NCBI GenBank assembly: GCA_015234045.1
Contig: JADFWU010000090.1
Location: forward strand, 1 to 6,945
Direction of reading: 5' to 3'
Origin: Magnetococcales bacterium
Lineage (GTDB): Bacteria > Pseudomonadota > Magnetococcia > Magnetococcales > JADFWU01
DNA: 6,945 bases
The number at the start of each line of letters is the position of its first letter. The first letter of the stretch is position 1. Of this stretch, positions 6,092 to 6,945 are shown in pieces. Position numbers and translations under genes: made by a program. The notes beneath the pieces were generated by a model. That model ran no database searches. It was not told where the DNA came from and saw only the letters and a program-made list of their open reading frames with translations.

Positions 6092-6745
6092 CTAAGACGG
6101 TCGACGAGAGTGAACATAGTAAAATCGGCGATCACCAGGACATGGCAGACGCCCTTCATAGGTCAGGCCAGCCTCACGGATCATCCCAATGAAATCATTT
6201 TCATCACTGCCAAGGCGAGCTTCCATAATGACAATCTGGCCGCCTTCAACCAGATGCTTTTCGGCATTGGTGTACAGGTCACGATGAATATGCCAATCAT
6301 CATCCAGCCAGATACGTTCGTGCAGATCAAATTTAATGGCCCTGCCGATTCTCTCTTCACGGGGGCTGGCTTGGGCATATTGAGGCGGATTACCTACAAT
6401 AATATCCCACTGCTCATGTTTAGGAATATCAGCCAGACCGTCGGAAAGATAGACATTCACACGATCACTCAAACCATTCTCGGCAATTGTCCTCTTACAG
6501 GCCTCAACAGCGACCGGATTAATATCCGCGAGACAGAGGCTGTTACACAGATTGTTGGCCAGCAGGGCAAACCCGATGTATCCCGGACCACTACACATTT
6601 CGAACACACGATCCGCTTTCCATCCTTTTTGAGCAAACAGGTCAAGGAAATCCAGACCAAAATCCAAACCACCAGTGCCGAGTTCATCAGCGTAGTGGAT
6701 TTTTAGTCCATTAACGATCGCAACCTTGTTCGTACTGTTTTTCAT
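6092..6745 (-). CDS. Class I SAM-dependent methyltransferase, NPPQ motif (PrmC/MTS-like)
   Basis: The product is 217 residues from the ATG at 6745, with AGAGG about 8 bases upstream. The Rossmann-fold SAM site is plain: motif I FEMCSGPGYIG (48-58), the acidic residue Asp74 in LADIN for ribose binding, and motif IV VGNPPQ (118-122). The (N/D)PP(Y/F) type of motif IV is known in enzymes that methylate planar nitrogens, such as PrmC/HemK on glutamine and several N-methyltransferases of nucleobases. Here the last position is Gln rather than Tyr. The PrmC N-terminal helical domain is absent, so this is probably not the release-factor enzyme. It is the first gene of the visible operon, 57 bases before the radical SAM gene. 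The likely role is N- or O-methylation of the pathway product (inference). Confidence 0.85.
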   Translation of the reverse strand: MKNSTNKVAIVNGLKIHYADELGTGGLDFGLDFLDLFAQKGWKADRVFEMCSGPGYIGFALLANNLCNSLCLADINPVAVEACKRTIAENGLSDRVNVYLSDGLADIPKHEQWDIIVGNPPQYAQASPREERIGRAIKFDLHERIWLDDDWHIHRDLYTNAEKHLVEGGQIVIMEARLGSDENDFIGMIREAGLTYEGRLPCPGDRRFYYVHSRRPS

Positions 6746-6796
6746 CTAGATGCCTCTTCTGCCTTTCCTTTCAGGGGATCAATCCGTCCACTTGAA

Positions 6797-6825
6797 CAGA
6801 GCGCTGAGTTCGGACTCAGGCTCTG
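6797..6825. repeat. Inverted repeat: 12-bp stem with one bulge
   Basis: CAGAGC (6797-6802), a bulged G, and CTGAGT (6804-6809) pair with ACTCAG (6814-6819) and GCTCTG (6820-6825) around a TCGG loop. No run of T follows on either strand, so it is not a typical intrinsic terminator. It shares bases with a second hairpin at 6817-6833, so the two cannot form together. Confidence 0.6.
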
Positions 6826-6833
6826 AGAGCCTG
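6817..6833. repeat. Perfect inverted repeat CAGGCTCT-G-AGAGCCTG
   Basis: Two perfect 8-base arms flank a single central base at 6825. As DNA it could be a dimeric regulator site. As RNA the central loop is too tight, so the inner pairs would open. It overlaps the larger hairpin at 6797-6825 and also the start (gagcctgtttaag) of what may be a mobile-element end. Confidence 0.5.
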
Positions 6834-6853
6834 TTTAAGAACCCGCTTTTCTT

Positions 6854-6938
6854 GCAAAATTGACGCTAAATTCGTGCTCGAATCCTCATTTACTCCAGTA
6901 AACTGCGGTTCTCCGCGCGAATTTATCGCCAATTTTGC
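6854..6938. repeat. Long imperfect inverted repeat, MITE- or IS-end-like
   Basis: The left arm from 6854 (GCAAAATTGACGCTAAATTC) matches the reverse complement of the right arm ending at 6938 (GCAAAATTGGCGATAAATTC) with two differences. The arms continue with weaker pairing towards a central TTTACT-CC-AGTAAA palindrome (about 6889-6902). The whole could fold into a hairpin of about 85 bases. Such long palindromes occur in MITEs, REP-like repeats and inside some IS ends. The flanking gagcctgtttaagaac at 6826-6841 could be a terminal repeat, but the far side is outside the window. Confidence 0.6.
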
Positions 6939-6945
6939 TGCGCCT

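Larger units (their letters stand above)
6746..6945. other. Upstream intergenic region without a recognisable gene
   Basis: No coding region with a recognisable product is seen here on either strand. The stretch holds two overlapping hairpins (6797-6833) and a long imperfect inverted repeat (6854-6938). I found no convincing -35/-10 pair for the methyltransferase gene. The promoter may lie beyond the window, or the operon may start further upstream. Confidence 0.5.

Noticed and set aside
6065-6706. 213-codon plus-strand open frame opposite the methyltransferase gene
   Set aside because: It lies wholly antisense to a gene with clear SAM-binding motifs, shows no recognisable domain, and is explained as a shadow of the minus-strand codon pattern.
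6797-6833. Intrinsic terminator upstream of the operon
   Set aside because: The hairpins are stable, but no T run follows on either strand.
6746-6900. Sigma-70 promoter for the operon
   Set aside because: No -35/-10 pair with acceptable match and spacing was found on the minus strand. Candidates such as TTGATC lack a -10 partner.
1-6945. CRISPR array, tRNA or rRNA genes
   Set aside because: No regularly spaced direct repeats, no tRNA-like cloverleaf and no rRNA sequence were recognised on either strand.

Overview
The window looks like bacterial accessory DNA, probably from a Gram-negative proteobacterium. It has moderate GC content, strong Shine-Dalgarno sites, an LpxL/HtrB-type acyltransferase domain and remnants of IS3, IS66 and IS630 family elements. 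Nothing in the sequence fixes the genus.

The main feature is a tight five-gene set on the minus strand, read from high to low coordinates. It runs: a class I SAM-dependent methyltransferase with an NPPQ motif (6092-6745); a radical SAM enzyme with CxxxCxxC and a cysteine-rich C-terminus (4919-6034); cytochrome P450 'A' (3603-4892, GTG start); cytochrome P450 'B' (2479-3606, overlapping A by 4 bases); and a TPR-repeat protein with a C-terminal LpxL/HtrB-like acyltransferase domain (462-2417). Gaps are 57, 26, -4 and about 60 bases, so the set is probably co-transcribed. The combination reads as a small biosynthetic or tailoring pathway: methylation, radical chemistry, two haem-thiolate oxidations and an acyl transfer. 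No scaffold-making enzyme (PKS, NRPS, terpene cyclase) and no P450 redox partner lies in the window. The product is unknown and the operon may extend beyond position 6945.

P450 B is the most unusual gene. It keeps the haem-ligand motif, but its I-helix has Arg-Pro where most P450s have the acid-alcohol pair. Arg-Pro at that place is the signature of CYP152 fatty-acid peroxygenases. B also lacks the ExxR arginine and a PERF-like motif, and it looks richer in A+T than its neighbours.

Downstream of the operon (1-449) are three nested insertion sequences, all 5' ends reading on the minus strand. An IS3-type element starts about 12 bases past the last stop codon. Its orfA is cut after 32 codons by an IS66-type element, whose tnpA is in turn cut by an IS630-type element. 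The order of arrival was therefore IS3, then IS66, then IS630.

Upstream of the operon (6746-6945) no gene is seen. It holds two overlapping, mutually exclusive hairpins and the start of a long imperfect inverted repeat that resembles a MITE or an IS end.
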